The notes under the pieces: generated by a model
Seen by the model: the letters and a program-made list of their open reading frames with translations, nothing else
Database searches by the model: none
What the model was told of the DNA's origin: nothing
In this document: positions 8,005 to 15,978 of the stretch, one piece after another
Layout: each line of letters opens with the position of its first letter
Position numbering within the stretch: position 1 is the first letter of the stretch
DNA from: Oscillospiraceae bacterium
GTDB taxonomy: Bacteria > Bacillota > Clostridia > Oscillospirales > Oscillospiraceae
Length of the DNA stretch: 36,299 bases
Direction: 5' to 3'
NCBI GenBank assembly: GCA_022800665.1
Contig: JAAWQS010000026.1
Span: forward strand, 1 to 36,299
Made by a program: the position numbers and the translations under genes

Positions 8005-8910
8005 TCAGGGCTTGCACTGTCCGCAGGGGGAATAGCCGCCGTCCAGCAGAGCGTTCCGGTCGCCGGTGTAATCCTCGCGGTTGCCCGCGCTGATGGAGGC
8101 GGCGTTGGAGCAGTCCGGTTTGTGGAATTTTTTAGAGTTGGTGTTGAGAACGTAGGAGGCCGTTTCGCCGGACCCGGCGACCGTCCCCTCCTCCCCGGCC
8201 AGACGGCTCTCGCCGGTGGCATAGTCGATGCTTACGCCGGGCTGTACGTTGTAGACATATACGTTGAAGGATATGGCCTCCCCGTTGTCCTCCACGCTCA
8301 ATGCCTCCATTTGGACCCCGTCCGCTACCAGATTCTCTCCGTCAAAAATTGGCGTCACCCGGTAGAGCACATGATTTTCTGTCTCCTTGATGTAGTCCGC
8401 CACCATGTTCTCAAAGGGCAGCATACCGTCTACGTTGAGCGACCGGGTGCCGGTGATCAGATTCTCCTTGTTTGCGTTCTCGCCGGTGAGCTGGAACCCG
8501 ATGAGATGACAGCGGTTATAGAGATACTTCCCATCCACACAGTCATATTTCACCGTTTGCCAGCCCGTGGGCTTGACGGAACCGATGGAACCCCTCTCCT
8601 CTGTGGGCATCAGGTCCACGCCGATACAGGCGTAGGCCGTGCCGCAGCGGCCCAGGCTGTCCAGGGGGCTGTATGTCTCAAAAGAGCTGGTGGTCAGATC
8701 CCCCTCGCTGAAGCCGGGGACGTTGTCCGACAGAGCGACGTAGGCGTCGCCGGTATAGGCGGGAATGTCCGAAAGAGAATAGGCGGTAGTGTTTGCCGGT
8801 CCTTCCGGGAGTTGTACGGGCTCCGGGGGCGTGGATGCGCCTGCCTCAACACAGCCGGTCAGAATCATGCAGCACAGCAGGGCGGTCAGTGCGTAAATAC
8901 GAAATTTCAT
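8005..8910 (-). CDS. Lipoprotein DNA/RNA non-specific endonuclease
   Basis: 301 residues. A lipoprotein signal peptide (hydrophobic 5-19, lipobox LTGC with Cys20) predicts anchoring outside the membrane. The nuclease core (about 75-225) carries the beta-beta-alpha-metal signature as NRCHLIG (132-138, catalytic His135) and the metal-binding Asn region ENANKENLITGT (144-155), as in streptococcal EndA-like enzymes where the motif is DRGH. The C-terminal 50 residues (253-301) form a separate module, YVLNTNSKKFHKPDC, later CGQC (296-299), a small Cys-bearing domain often seen at the ends of secreted nucleases. Roles in nutrient DNA scavenging or DNA uptake are inferences. The start codon overlaps the stop of the upstream gene (ATGA), and GGAGG lies within that gene's end. 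Confidence 0.88.
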   Translation of the reverse strand: MKFRIYALTALLCCMILTGCVEAGASTPPEPVQLPEGPANTTAYSLSDIPAYTGDAYVALSDNVPGFSEGDLTTSSFETYSPLDSLGRCGTAYACIGVDLMPTEERGSIGSVKPTGWQTVKYDCVDGKYLYNRCHLIGFQLTGENANKENLITGTRSLNVDGMLPFENMVADYIKETENHVLYRVTPIFDGENLVADGVQMEALSVEDNGEAISFNVYVYNVQPGVSIDYATGESRLAGEEGTVAGSGETASYVLNTNSKKFHKPDCSNAASISAGNREDYTGDRNALLDGGYSPCGQCKP

Positions 8911-9305
8911 CGGGTATACACCTCCTTGGTGATTTTTTCGTGGGAGGAACCGGCAAATTCCTCCCGGCGGACCAGCGTCCACTGCTCCAGCGGCAGTGTG
9001 CAGAACAGGTCTGCCGGATAGACCCGGTTCCAGTGGTAGACAATCAGGCCCGCCGGCGGCGTGGCCCAGGTCCCTGGGTCCTGGGTCTCCACAAAGCAGT
9101 ATCCCTCCGGTACCGCAGCCAGGTCCTCCGTAATCCTGACGTTCTCCGGCTGCGGGCTGAACTGTCTGGCAGTATATCCGCTCATCCACAGCGGACTGCT
9201 GCCGGTCTCTCGCAGAAGGTCCTCCCGCAGAAGGCGGTCCTGACTCTGGCGGCGGCGGTTGAAGAGTATGCCGTTTTTGTCGTCCATACAGATGATTGCA
9301 GTCAT
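8907..9305 (-). CDS. Uncharacterised 132-residue protein coupled to the nuclease
   Basis: Starts MTAIICMDDKNGILFNRRRQ. I recognise the type as a clostridial conserved protein sometimes given unreliable names such as ribonuclease Z; the N-terminus (a beta strand, then DDKNGILFN, then RRRQSQD) loosely recalls dihydrofolate-reductase-like N-termini, but no catalytic motif can be identified. It is soluble, with no signal peptide. It is the first gene of a two-gene operon: promoter at 9345-9373, an AGGAAGTGAG Shine-Dalgarno, and a 4-base ATGA overlap with the lipoprotein nuclease. Translation coupling suggests a related role, which is inference. Confidence 0.7.
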   Translation of the reverse strand: MTAIICMDDKNGILFNRRRQSQDRLLREDLLRETGSSPLWMSGYTARQFSPQPENVRITEDLAAVPEGYCFVETQDPGTWATPPAGLIVYHWNRVYPADLFCTLPLEQWTLVRREEFAGSSHEKITKEVYTR

Positions 9306-9344
9306 TGTTTCTCTCACTTCCTGTCGTTTTTGCTGCCCAGGTAG

Positions 9345-9373
9345 AGTATACCAAGTATTTGCCCCTCTGGCAA
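9345..9373 (-). promoter_or_regulatory. Promoter of the two-gene nuclease operon
   Basis: On the minus strand TTGCCA (9368-9373), 17-base spacer, TATACT (9345-9350). Predicted start is near 9338, about 33 bases before the ATG at 9305. Between this promoter and the terminator at 9526 I see nothing else. Confidence 0.7.
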
Positions 9374-9525
9374 GGGGGAAAAGGCTTACCACACAGAAAG
9401 GCGTCGCACATGATTTTGAACGAGGCTGCAAAATAAAAGGGAGCGGCAATGCGTAAAAATGCGGTACCCGACTGTAAGGCCCCGGCGGACGGGGCGTCCA
9501 GAAACAGTATAAAGTCTCTCCTCCA

Positions 9526-9564
9526 TAAAAATAGATTCCGATGGGCAATACCACCGGAATCTAT
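9526..9564 (-). terminator. Intrinsic terminator of the kinase-glucosidase-AraC operon
   Basis: On the minus strand ATAGATTCCG (9555-9564) pairs perfectly with CGGAATCTAT (9531-9540), a 10-bp stem, and runs into TTTTTA. It lies 42 bases after the AraC stop codon. Confidence 0.75.
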
Positions 9565-9605
9565 TGTAGAGGAATCAAAGGGGAACCGCTATCTCCCTTC
9601 CGCCT

Positions 9606-10487
9606 TCAGTTGGTATGATTCTGCCATATGCGGCGGTATGCGATGGGCGTTGTGTCCAGGTTGGCCCGAAAGACCTTTCCCAAAAAGCTGCTGGTGCCAA
9701 AGCCGCAGGCGCGGCTGATTTCTGTGATCGTCTCGCTTCCCTCCGCCAGCATCCTGCACGCAGCATGCAGACGGCAGGACCGGATATACTCTGCCGGGGT
9801 CGTGTGGAGAAACTGATGAAATAAACGGTAGCACTCCCGCTGGCAGACATATCCCGCGGCGGCAACATCCGCCGTCCGGATGTCCTCCTGGTAGTGTTCC
9901 CAGACATAGAGCATCATCTCCTTGATCCTTTCGCTGGACAGTTCTTCTCCCGGTTCCAGACCGGAGGGAAGCAGGGGCAGAAGGTCCAGCCAGATGCTGG
10001 TGAGCGATTCCCGGAGCTGGAGCTCATAGGCAGGGGCGCAGGGCGGTATGCGGAAAGACGCCCGCAGCTTTTCCAGTGTGTCTACGTGGTCGCGGGTGAT
10101 CGGGAGGAGTTCAGTCTGCGGCGCGGAAAGGATCGGAGAGAAGTATTTTTGATATATCAGTCCCTCCCGCTGGCCGGACAGCAGAACCGGATTAAAAATG
10201 TGGAGAAGCTGCACCGTATGGCTCTCCTGGGGCCTGGTCGTATGCAGGACCCCTGCGTTCACCAGACCGCCGGTACCGGCTGGGCAAATGACCCGCCCCT
10301 GGGGCGTCTCATATTCCAGCGTTCCCTCCTCGATATAGAACAGCTCTACCGATTTGTGCCAGTGCCAGAGCACATCGTACCGGCTGACAAAGGTGCGGGA
10401 GCTGACATATGGAAACTCCGGTGTATAGCCCGCCAGAATCTCCTCCCCGCTGTTCTCCTTCCGCCGCATTTCCAGAATGTTGTCCAT
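9606..10487 (-). CDS. AraC family transcriptional regulator
   Basis: 293 residues. The N-terminal cupin-like sensing domain (about 15-150) has the FVSRYDVLWHWHKSVELFYI segment typical of AraC regulators that bind sugars or other small ligands. The C-terminal 100 residues (about 190-290) form the double helix-turn-helix, including ITEISRACGFGTSSFLGKVF and the TPIAYRR end, the usual AraC signature. It is the last gene of the operon, six bases after the metallopeptidase, and ends before the terminator at 9526-9564. Its target is plausibly the operon's glucosidase or another carbohydrate locus; that is inference. The Shine-Dalgarno is weak (AAAGG very close to the ATG), which suggests reinitiation from the upstream gene. 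Confidence 0.93.
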   Translation of the reverse strand: MDNILEMRRKENSGEEILAGYTPEFPYVSSRTFVSRYDVLWHWHKSVELFYIEEGTLEYETPQGRVICPAGTGGLVNAGVLHTTRPQESHTVQLLHIFNPVLLSGQREGLIYQKYFSPILSAPQTELLPITRDHVDTLEKLRASFRIPPCAPAYELQLRESLTSIWLDLLPLLPSGLEPGEELSSERIKEMMLYVWEHYQEDIRTADVAAAGYVCQRECYRLFHQFLHTTPAEYIRSCRLHAACRMLAEGSETITEISRACGFGTSSFLGKVFRANLDTTPIAYRRIWQNHTN

Positions 10488-10493
10488 AGCCTT

Positions 10494-11021
10494 TTACTGC
10501 CTCAGCAGCGCACGGCGTTCCCGCCAGTCAGGCATGACCTGGGCTATACAGTCATAAAACGCCTGGCTGTGGTCCTTATGCCGGATGTGGGCCAGCTCGT
10601 GGACCACCACGTAATCAATGGCCGCCTCTGGATACTGCATCAGACGCCAGGAAAAACAGATGCGGTCTTTCCCGCTGCAGCTCCCGAACCGTGTCCGTGC
10701 GCCGGTGATGGTGAGTCCAGCTGGGTACAGCCCCATGACCGTGCTGTAGCGGGCTACCTTCCCCGGCAGCTCCGCCATGGCCCGGCGGATGTACGCCTCA
10801 CGCTCCTGCGCCGTTGGCTCCGGACGGCTCTCACGGCGGGACTGCTGGCGGTTGAGATGCTTCTCAATCCATGCCGTATGCCCTGCCACAAATTCATCAA
10901 TGTGCCGCCGGCTGGCCCGCATCGGGGCCCGTACCAGTACCCGGCAGTCGGTTGTAACCTCCAGCGCCAGCGTACGGCGGCTGGAGCGGATCAGCTCATA
11001 GGCCGGTTTGTCCTTTATCAT
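10494..11021 (-). CDS. YgjP-type (DUF45/M48-like) zinc metallopeptidase
   Basis: 175 residues. The HELAH zinc motif (141-145) sits in YVVVHELAHIRHKDHS, with a candidate third ligand at His151, and the TRFGSCSGKDRICFSWRLMQYP segment (110-131) is the hallmark of the YgjP/DUF45 family. These soluble proteins have a SprT-like gluzincin fold; physiological substrates are not known. At 175 residues it is shorter than the usual 220-240, with a reduced N-terminal region. Its ATG overlaps the glucosidase stop by four bases (ATGA), so the two are translationally coupled. Confidence 0.88.
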   Translation of the reverse strand: MIKDKPAYELIRSSRRTLALEVTTDCRVLVRAPMRASRRHIDEFVAGHTAWIEKHLNRQQSRRESRPEPTAQEREAYIRRAMAELPGKVARYSTVMGLYPAGLTITGARTRFGSCSGKDRICFSWRLMQYPEAAIDYVVVHELAHIRHKDHSQAFYDCIAQVMPDWRERRALLRQ

Positions 11022-12634
11022 GTCAGTCCTCCTTCTCCCAGAATCACTGCCTCCCAGGGCTGCAGCGTACCGTCAAACCCACGGCGGGGGTAGTTTGACC
11101 GCACCAGCTGTCCCCGCTCCCCAGTCTGGGCCGGTTTATCGCTGAAATTCAGTACCATAGTGAGGGATTCCCCCTCCAGTTCCCGGCGGTACGCAAATAC
11201 CTGCTTCGTGGCCTCCAGCGGCTGGAAGCTGCCCCGGCGGAGTACATCGCTGCTCTTCCGCAGGGCGCACAGATCCCGGTACCAACTCCAGATGGAGTCC
11301 GGGTCCTGCCGCTGGTCCGCTAAATTCACCTTTGCACAGTTGTGATTCACACCCAGCCAGGGCCGCCCTGTGGTGAATCCCCCCTGGGGGCCGCTGCTCC
11401 ACTGGAAGGGCGTGCGGGCATTGTCCCGGCTGGTCCGGGCGATCATGCGCCAGCGCAGCTTGGCCGGGACATGGAGATTGGTCAGAATCCGGTTTACATT
11501 GCGGCTCTCCACATCGTTGACCTGACGGATGCGGGTGAAATCAAAGCCCGTCATGCCGATCTCCTCCCCCTGGTACAGAAAGGGCGTACCTCGCAGCGTC
11601 AGCAGCAGAACCGCCAGCAGCTTCCCGCTCTTCTTCCAGTATTTCCGGCTCCCAAACCGGGGGATGGACCGGGGCTGGTCGTGGTTCTCCAGATAGATGG
11701 TGTTCCAGTCAAGCTCCTGCTGCCACTGGATCAGACAGTCGAAAAACGCCTTGGGACGGAATTTCCGCTTCAGCCACTTCACCAGATACTGGTCGCACTC
11801 CATATGCTCAAAAGTGAGGACGGCGTCCAGCTCCCGGCGATCCCGCCCGCACAGGTCCTGGGCCATGGACGGGGTCACAAACACCGCCTCGCCCACCGAA
11901 AAAGCGTCGTATTCGTCCAGCACCTGCCGCAGCTGCCGGAGAATTTTGTGGGTCCCCTCCAAAGAGAGATAGTGTTCCAGACCGGTGAGCGCCGCCCGCC
12001 TCTTCGAGCTTGCCAGACTGTCCTTCCAGAGAATGTTAATTACGTCGCACCGGAACCCGGCCACGCCCTTGTCCAGCCAAAAGCGCATGATATCCTTGAC
12101 TTCCTCTAAGACGGCGGGGTTGTGATAGTTCAAGTCCGCCTGCTCCTTGCCGAACAGATGCAGGTAATACTCGCACCGCTCCACGTCAAACTCCCAGCAG
12201 TCCCCGCCGAAAAAGCCGGTCCAGTTGTTGGGCAGACCCCCGTCGCCGTCCCCGCGGGACCAGTAGTAGTAATCCCCGTAGGGACTGCCCTTCTCACGCC
12301 CCCACCGGAACCAGTGGTGCTCCGTAGAGGTGTGGTTGATCACCAGGTCCATGATGATGCGGATGCCCCGCCGCCGGGCCTCCCGGATCAGCCGCTCCAT
12401 GTCCGCCATGGTTCCGTATTCCGGGTTGATGGTGCGGTAGTCGCTGACGTCGTAGCCGTTGTCCGCGTTAGGGGACTGATAGACCGGGCAGAGCCAGAGG
12501 GCGCCTATGCCCAGTTCCGCCAGATAGTCCAGACGGCTGATAATGCCGGGAATGTCCCCAATCCCGTCGCCGTTGGAGTCCTGGAAACTGCGGGGATAGA
12601 TCTGGTAGATGACTGCATCCTTCCACCATTCCAT
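11018..12634 (-). CDS. GH13 alpha-glucosidase (oligo-1,6-glucosidase type)
   Basis: 538 residues, cytoplasmic (no signal peptide). A retaining alpha-amylase-family hydrolase with conserved regions in order: DLVINHTS (96-103), GFRCDVIN (193-200, nucleophile Asp197), SVGEA (acid/base Glu249) and ENHDQPR (316-322, transition-state Asp319). The NNWTGFFGGDCWEFD segment (136-150) is typical of oligo-1,6-glucosidases, alpha-glucosidases and trehalose-6-phosphate hydrolases. It should release glucose from imported isomalto-oligosaccharides or related alpha-glucosides; the exact linkage cannot be read from sequence. No transporter or PTS gene is adjacent. It sits between the hybrid kinase gene and the metallopeptidase, with a GGGAGGAG Shine-Dalgarno. 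Confidence 0.93.
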   Translation of the reverse strand: MEWWKDAVIYQIYPRSFQDSNGDGIGDIPGIISRLDYLAELGIGALWLCPVYQSPNADNGYDVSDYRTINPEYGTMADMERLIREARRRGIRIIMDLVINHTSTEHHWFRWGREKGSPYGDYYYWSRGDGDGGLPNNWTGFFGGDCWEFDVERCEYYLHLFGKEQADLNYHNPAVLEEVKDIMRFWLDKGVAGFRCDVINILWKDSLASSKRRAALTGLEHYLSLEGTHKILRQLRQVLDEYDAFSVGEAVFVTPSMAQDLCGRDRRELDAVLTFEHMECDQYLVKWLKRKFRPKAFFDCLIQWQQELDWNTIYLENHDQPRSIPRFGSRKYWKKSGKLLAVLLLTLRGTPFLYQGEEIGMTGFDFTRIRQVNDVESRNVNRILTNLHVPAKLRWRMIARTSRDNARTPFQWSSGPQGGFTTGRPWLGVNHNCAKVNLADQRQDPDSIWSWYRDLCALRKSSDVLRRGSFQPLEATKQVFAYRRELEGESLTMVLNFSDKPAQTGERGQLVRSNYPRRGFDGTLQPWEAVILGEGGLT

Positions 12635-12669
12635 ATGTGTGCGGCTCCTCCCTTTCTCTTCTGTCCTGT

Positions 12670-15600
12670 CTACTTCAGGATTTTTCCCACTGTCTCCAGC
12701 AGCTTCTCGATATTGATGGGCTTGGCTACGTGGCCGTTCATCCCGGCCTGCAGCGCCTCCTGTTTATCCTCTTCAAATGCATTGGCCGTCATAGCCAGAA
12801 TGGGAATGTTCGCCAGAGCCGGGTCGTCCAGACGGCGGATTAAGCGGGTGGCCTCGTATCCGTTCATCTCCGGCATCTGTACGTCCATCAAAACCAGCTG
12901 GTAGTATCCCGGCTGGGACTTGGTCACCAGCTCCACCGCCGTCCGGCCATCCTCCGCCGTCTCCACGGTAAAGCCCGCCTCCTCCAGAATCGCAATGGCG
13001 ATTTCCTGGTTGAGCAGATTGTCCTCTGCCAGCAGAATACGCCCGGTGGCGGAACACACAGGCAGCTGGTTCACCGGTTCCTCCGGCTCCTCCGCGTTCA
13101 CCACGCTCAGCAGACAGCTGCGCAGCTCCGACAGAAACAGCGGCTTGCTGCAGAACGCTGTCACTCCCGCTTCCCGCGCCTCTTCCTCAATGTCCGACCA
13201 GTCGTAGGCGGTGAGGACGATAATCGGCGCCTGGCCGCCGGTCTCCTTCCGGATGCGCCGGGCTACCTCTATGCCGTTCATGTCCGGCAGCAGCCAGTCG
13301 ATGATATACACGCTGTACAGATCGCTGCGGGTCACTGCCTGGTGGGTGCGCAGCACCGCCTCCCGCCCGGAGAGGGTCCACTCCGCACGCAGGCCGATCT
13401 GCTGGAGCATACTGGACACGCTGTCGCAGGTGTTGAAGTCGTCGTCCACCACCAATGCCCGGCAGTTCTTCAGCTCCGGAATGGACGGAGACGGCCTCTC
13501 CGACGTACACAGACGGAAGGAGATGTTTACAATGAACTCCGTTCCCGCGCCCTGCCGGCTCTTTACCTCAATGGCGCCGTTCATCATCTCGACAATGTTC
13601 TTGGTGATCGCCATGCCCAGACCGGTCCCCTGGATGCCGCTGGTGGTGGAGTTCCGCTCCCGCTCAAAGGGCTCGAAAATGTGGGCGACAAACTCCTCGC
13701 TCATGCCGATGCCCGTGTCCTTGATGGCAAACTCATAGCGGGCAAATCCCGCCGCCGCGCCCGGCTTTTCAATCACACGCAGGCTGACGACGCCCCCCGC
13801 CGGGGTGTACTTGATGGAGTTGCTCAGCAGATTCAGCAGAATCTGGTTCAGCCGCAGACGGTCGCAGAAAATGTCCTCGTGGATCACGTCCACCGCGTCC
13901 ATATACAGCTCCATCTGCTTGGCGTGGATGTCCGCCTGGACGATGTTCCGCAGGCCGTGGAGAATGTCCGGCAGGGTGCAGGGCTTCTCCTCCAGGGAGA
14001 TCTTCCCGCTCTCGATCCGGCTCATGTCCAGTACGTCGTTGATGAGGCTGAGCAGATGGTTGCTGGAGGTCATGATCTTTTTCAGGTACCCCTCCACCTG
14101 CTCCTTCTGGTCAATGTGGGTGCTGGCCAGGGCGGTAAAGCCAATAATAGCGTTCATGGGCGTGCGGATGTCGTGGGACATGTTGGACAGAAATACGCTC
14201 TTGGCTTTGCTGGCCCGGTTGGCCTGGGCCAAAGCGTCCTCCAGCAGCATTTTCTTCTCCATCTCATTGCGGGTTTCATCGTCCACGTTCCGGAACCCCA
14301 GCACCACCCGATGGCTCCGTTTCCACTGCCCTGTGCGCACCGCCTTCATCTGGAAAAACCGCATTTCATCCCCGCAGACGGTGCGGTAGTTGGTATAAAA
14401 GATGTGCTTATCCGCCAGCTGCTCCTGCAGAAATACACGGGACACGCACCGGCGCATCATCTCCATATCGTCCGTGTACACGCACCGCTCTATGTACCGG
14501 CCCAGGCTCTCCTCCAGAATCAGCTGCTGGTCGGAGAAGATGTCCTCCAATACGTCGTACCGGCAGTGGTGGACCCGGAGCGGACCGCCGATGCCGGTGT
14601 CCAGATCAAAATAGCACACCAGATTGTAGTCCACGCTCAAGGCCTGGACCAGCTCCATCTGGCGCCGCTGCTCATCCATCCGCTCCCGCTGCTGCTGGAG
14701 CTTCTGGGTGGTGCAGTCCAGCAGGAACCGCTGGTAAATCAGCTCCCCGTTCTCCTTAATCAGCTTTACGTTGCCCATCACGTGCAGTATCTCGCCGCTC
14801 TTGTGGCGCACGCCGTACTCCAGGCTGACGCTGTCCCCCTCCTTGGTCAGCGCCTGGATGCACTCCCGCAGCTTGGGTTTATCCGCATCCAGCACTGTGG
14901 AGGCCACGGTGTCAAAGCCGTCGGCGATCATCTCATCCTTGGACCGGTAGCCCAGAATCTGGAGCGCGGCCCGGTTCACACGGATGATCCGGGACCCGTC
15001 CAGGGTGTGGCACATCACGCCGCAGTCCATGGTGGTAAAGAGGGCCTCCAGCTCCTGGTTCTTCCGCACGATCTCCGCCTCATATGCCCGCTCCTGGGTT
15101 ATGTCAATGGCGACGCCCACCGTCCCCATCACGCTGCCGTCCAGGTTGTACAGGGGAGATTTATAGGTGGTCAGCAGACGGGTCCCCTCCCCTGTCATGA
15201 CCGTCTCCTCCGATATGAAGGTCTTCCGGTTCTCCATGACCTGCCGCTCCGACTCAATACAGGCGGGGTCGTCCTGCTCCACATCCCAGATGTAGGCGTG
15301 GCCCTGTCCCTGCACCTGCTCCTTGGTCTTGTTGACCGTGCGGCAGAAGCTGTCGTTCACTTTCTCGTGTATCCCGTCCTTTGTCTTATACCAGATCAGG
15401 TTGGGGATACTGTTGATGGTGGCCTCCAGATAGTGGCTGGTCTGCCAGAGGTCCTTGGCCTGCTTGCATTGCTGCTGCCAGCGGAGGAAATGGAACCGCA
15501 GCTCCTTCTCCGCCAGGGGCGCGGTCCATATGTCCTGGAGCTGGGACAGGGGCAGGTGGGCGGTCTGCTCCTGGCTGCCCAATACGATCAGCTCCGCCTC

Positions 15601-15819
15601 TTCCCGCTTGTGCCGCAGCAGCTCTGCCACGGCCTCCTCCGCGTCCATGCCCTCCAGAGCGGCCAGAATCAGGTCTGCCTGCGCCGTCAGAGCCTGGTCC
15701 GGCGCACTGCTCTCCAGAAACGTGTGGCCGAAGTTCTCCAAAGGCTCCATGGCCTTCAGAGTTTCAAATAGTTGCTGCTGCTGTCCGACAAAGTACAGAT
15801 GCAGATGACAATGGTACAT
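12670..15819 (-). CDS. PAS-domain hybrid histidine kinase with two C-terminal receivers
   Basis: 1049 residues, no transmembrane segment. Domains: 1-125, a receiver-like domain lacking the phospho-accepting Asp; PAS about 129-246 (SIPNLIWYKTKDG start, ITQERAYE end); PAS about 256-371; a third, divergent PAS-like region about 396-516; HisKA 538-606 with His549 in FLSNMSHDIRTPMN; HATPase about 650-771 (N-box NLLSNSIKY, G boxes DTGIGM and GTGLGM); receiver 1 with Asp841 in IIDWLLPD; receiver 2 with Asp979 in LMDVQMPEMNG. There is no HPt or DNA-binding domain, so output must go through another protein. Start 15819 is chosen for the GGGGGAAGG just upstream; an ATG 24 codons earlier lacks a site and falls on the promoter -35 box. 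It is the first gene of the operon with glucosidase, peptidase and AraC. Confidence 0.93.
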   Translation of the reverse strand: MYHCHLHLYFVGQQQQLFETLKAMEPLENFGHTFLESSAPDQALTAQADLILAALEGMDAEEAVAELLRHKREEAELIVLGSQEQTAHLPLSQLQDIWTAPLAEKELRFHFLRWQQQCKQAKDLWQTSHYLEATINSIPNLIWYKTKDGIHEKVNDSFCRTVNKTKEQVQGQGHAYIWDVEQDDPACIESERQVMENRKTFISEETVMTGEGTRLLTTYKSPLYNLDGSVMGTVGVAIDITQERAYEAEIVRKNQELEALFTTMDCGVMCHTLDGSRIIRVNRAALQILGYRSKDEMIADGFDTVASTVLDADKPKLRECIQALTKEGDSVSLEYGVRHKSGEILHVMGNVKLIKENGELIYQRFLLDCTTQKLQQQRERMDEQRRQMELVQALSVDYNLVCYFDLDTGIGGPLRVHHCRYDVLEDIFSDQQLILEESLGRYIERCVYTDDMEMMRRCVSRVFLQEQLADKHIFYTNYRTVCGDEMRFFQMKAVRTGQWKRSHRVVLGFRNVDDETRNEMEKKMLLEDALAQANRASKAKSVFLSNMSHDIRTPMNAIIGFTALASTHIDQKEQVEGYLKKIMTSSNHLLSLINDVLDMSRIESGKISLEEKPCTLPDILHGLRNIVQADIHAKQMELYMDAVDVIHEDIFCDRLRLNQILLNLLSNSIKYTPAGGVVSLRVIEKPGAAAGFARYEFAIKDTGIGMSEEFVAHIFEPFERERNSTTSGIQGTGLGMAITKNIVEMMNGAIEVKSRQGAGTEFIVNISFRLCTSERPSPSIPELKNCRALVVDDDFNTCDSVSSMLQQIGLRAEWTLSGREAVLRTHQAVTRSDLYSVYIIDWLLPDMNGIEVARRIRKETGGQAPIIVLTAYDWSDIEEEAREAGVTAFCSKPLFLSELRSCLLSVVNAEEPEEPVNQLPVCSATGRILLAEDNLLNQEIAIAILEEAGFTVETAEDGRTAVELVTKSQPGYYQLVLMDVQMPEMNGYEATRLIRRLDDPALANIPILAMTANAFEEDKQEALQAGMNGHVAKPINIEKLLETVGKILK

Positions 15820-15862
15820 CGTGCCTTCCCCCTGATTCATTTCCGAGAATTTCTTTGTATGT

Positions 15863-15891
15863 ATTTTAACGGGCGGCGGGCCGGATGTCAA
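15863..15891 (-). promoter_or_regulatory. Promoter of the kinase-glucosidase-peptidase-AraC operon
   Basis: On the minus strand a perfect TTGACA (15886-15891), 17 bases, TAAAAT (15863-15868). The predicted leader is about 37 bases. Confidence 0.8.
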
Positions 15892-15924
15892 CAGTTTCGG
15901 CTATTTTTTCGCCGCAAGGCGGAC

Positions 15925-15963
15925 AGCAGGTCCGGCTCTCATCCCAATTGCGCCAGACCTGCT
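15925..15963 (-). terminator. Terminator-like hairpin after sdaAA
   Basis: A 12-bp stem, AGCAGGTCTGGC with GCCGGACCTGCT on the minus strand (one U-G wobble), 15-base loop, beginning 15 bases after the sdaAA stop. There is no T-tract directly behind it, so it may be a processed 3' end or a weak terminator. The wobble pairs only in the minus-strand RNA, which argues for that orientation. Confidence 0.4.
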
Positions 15964-15978
15964 GCCATGTTTTTCCAA

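Noticed and set aside
13342..15771. Plus-strand frame of 809 codons opposite the hybrid kinase
   Set aside because: Shadow of a kinase whose domains are all recognised; the translated sequence is low in complexity and matches no family.
15820..15891. Alternative ATG 24 codons upstream for the hybrid kinase
   Set aside because: It overlaps the promoter -35 box, so it could not be transcribed from that promoter.
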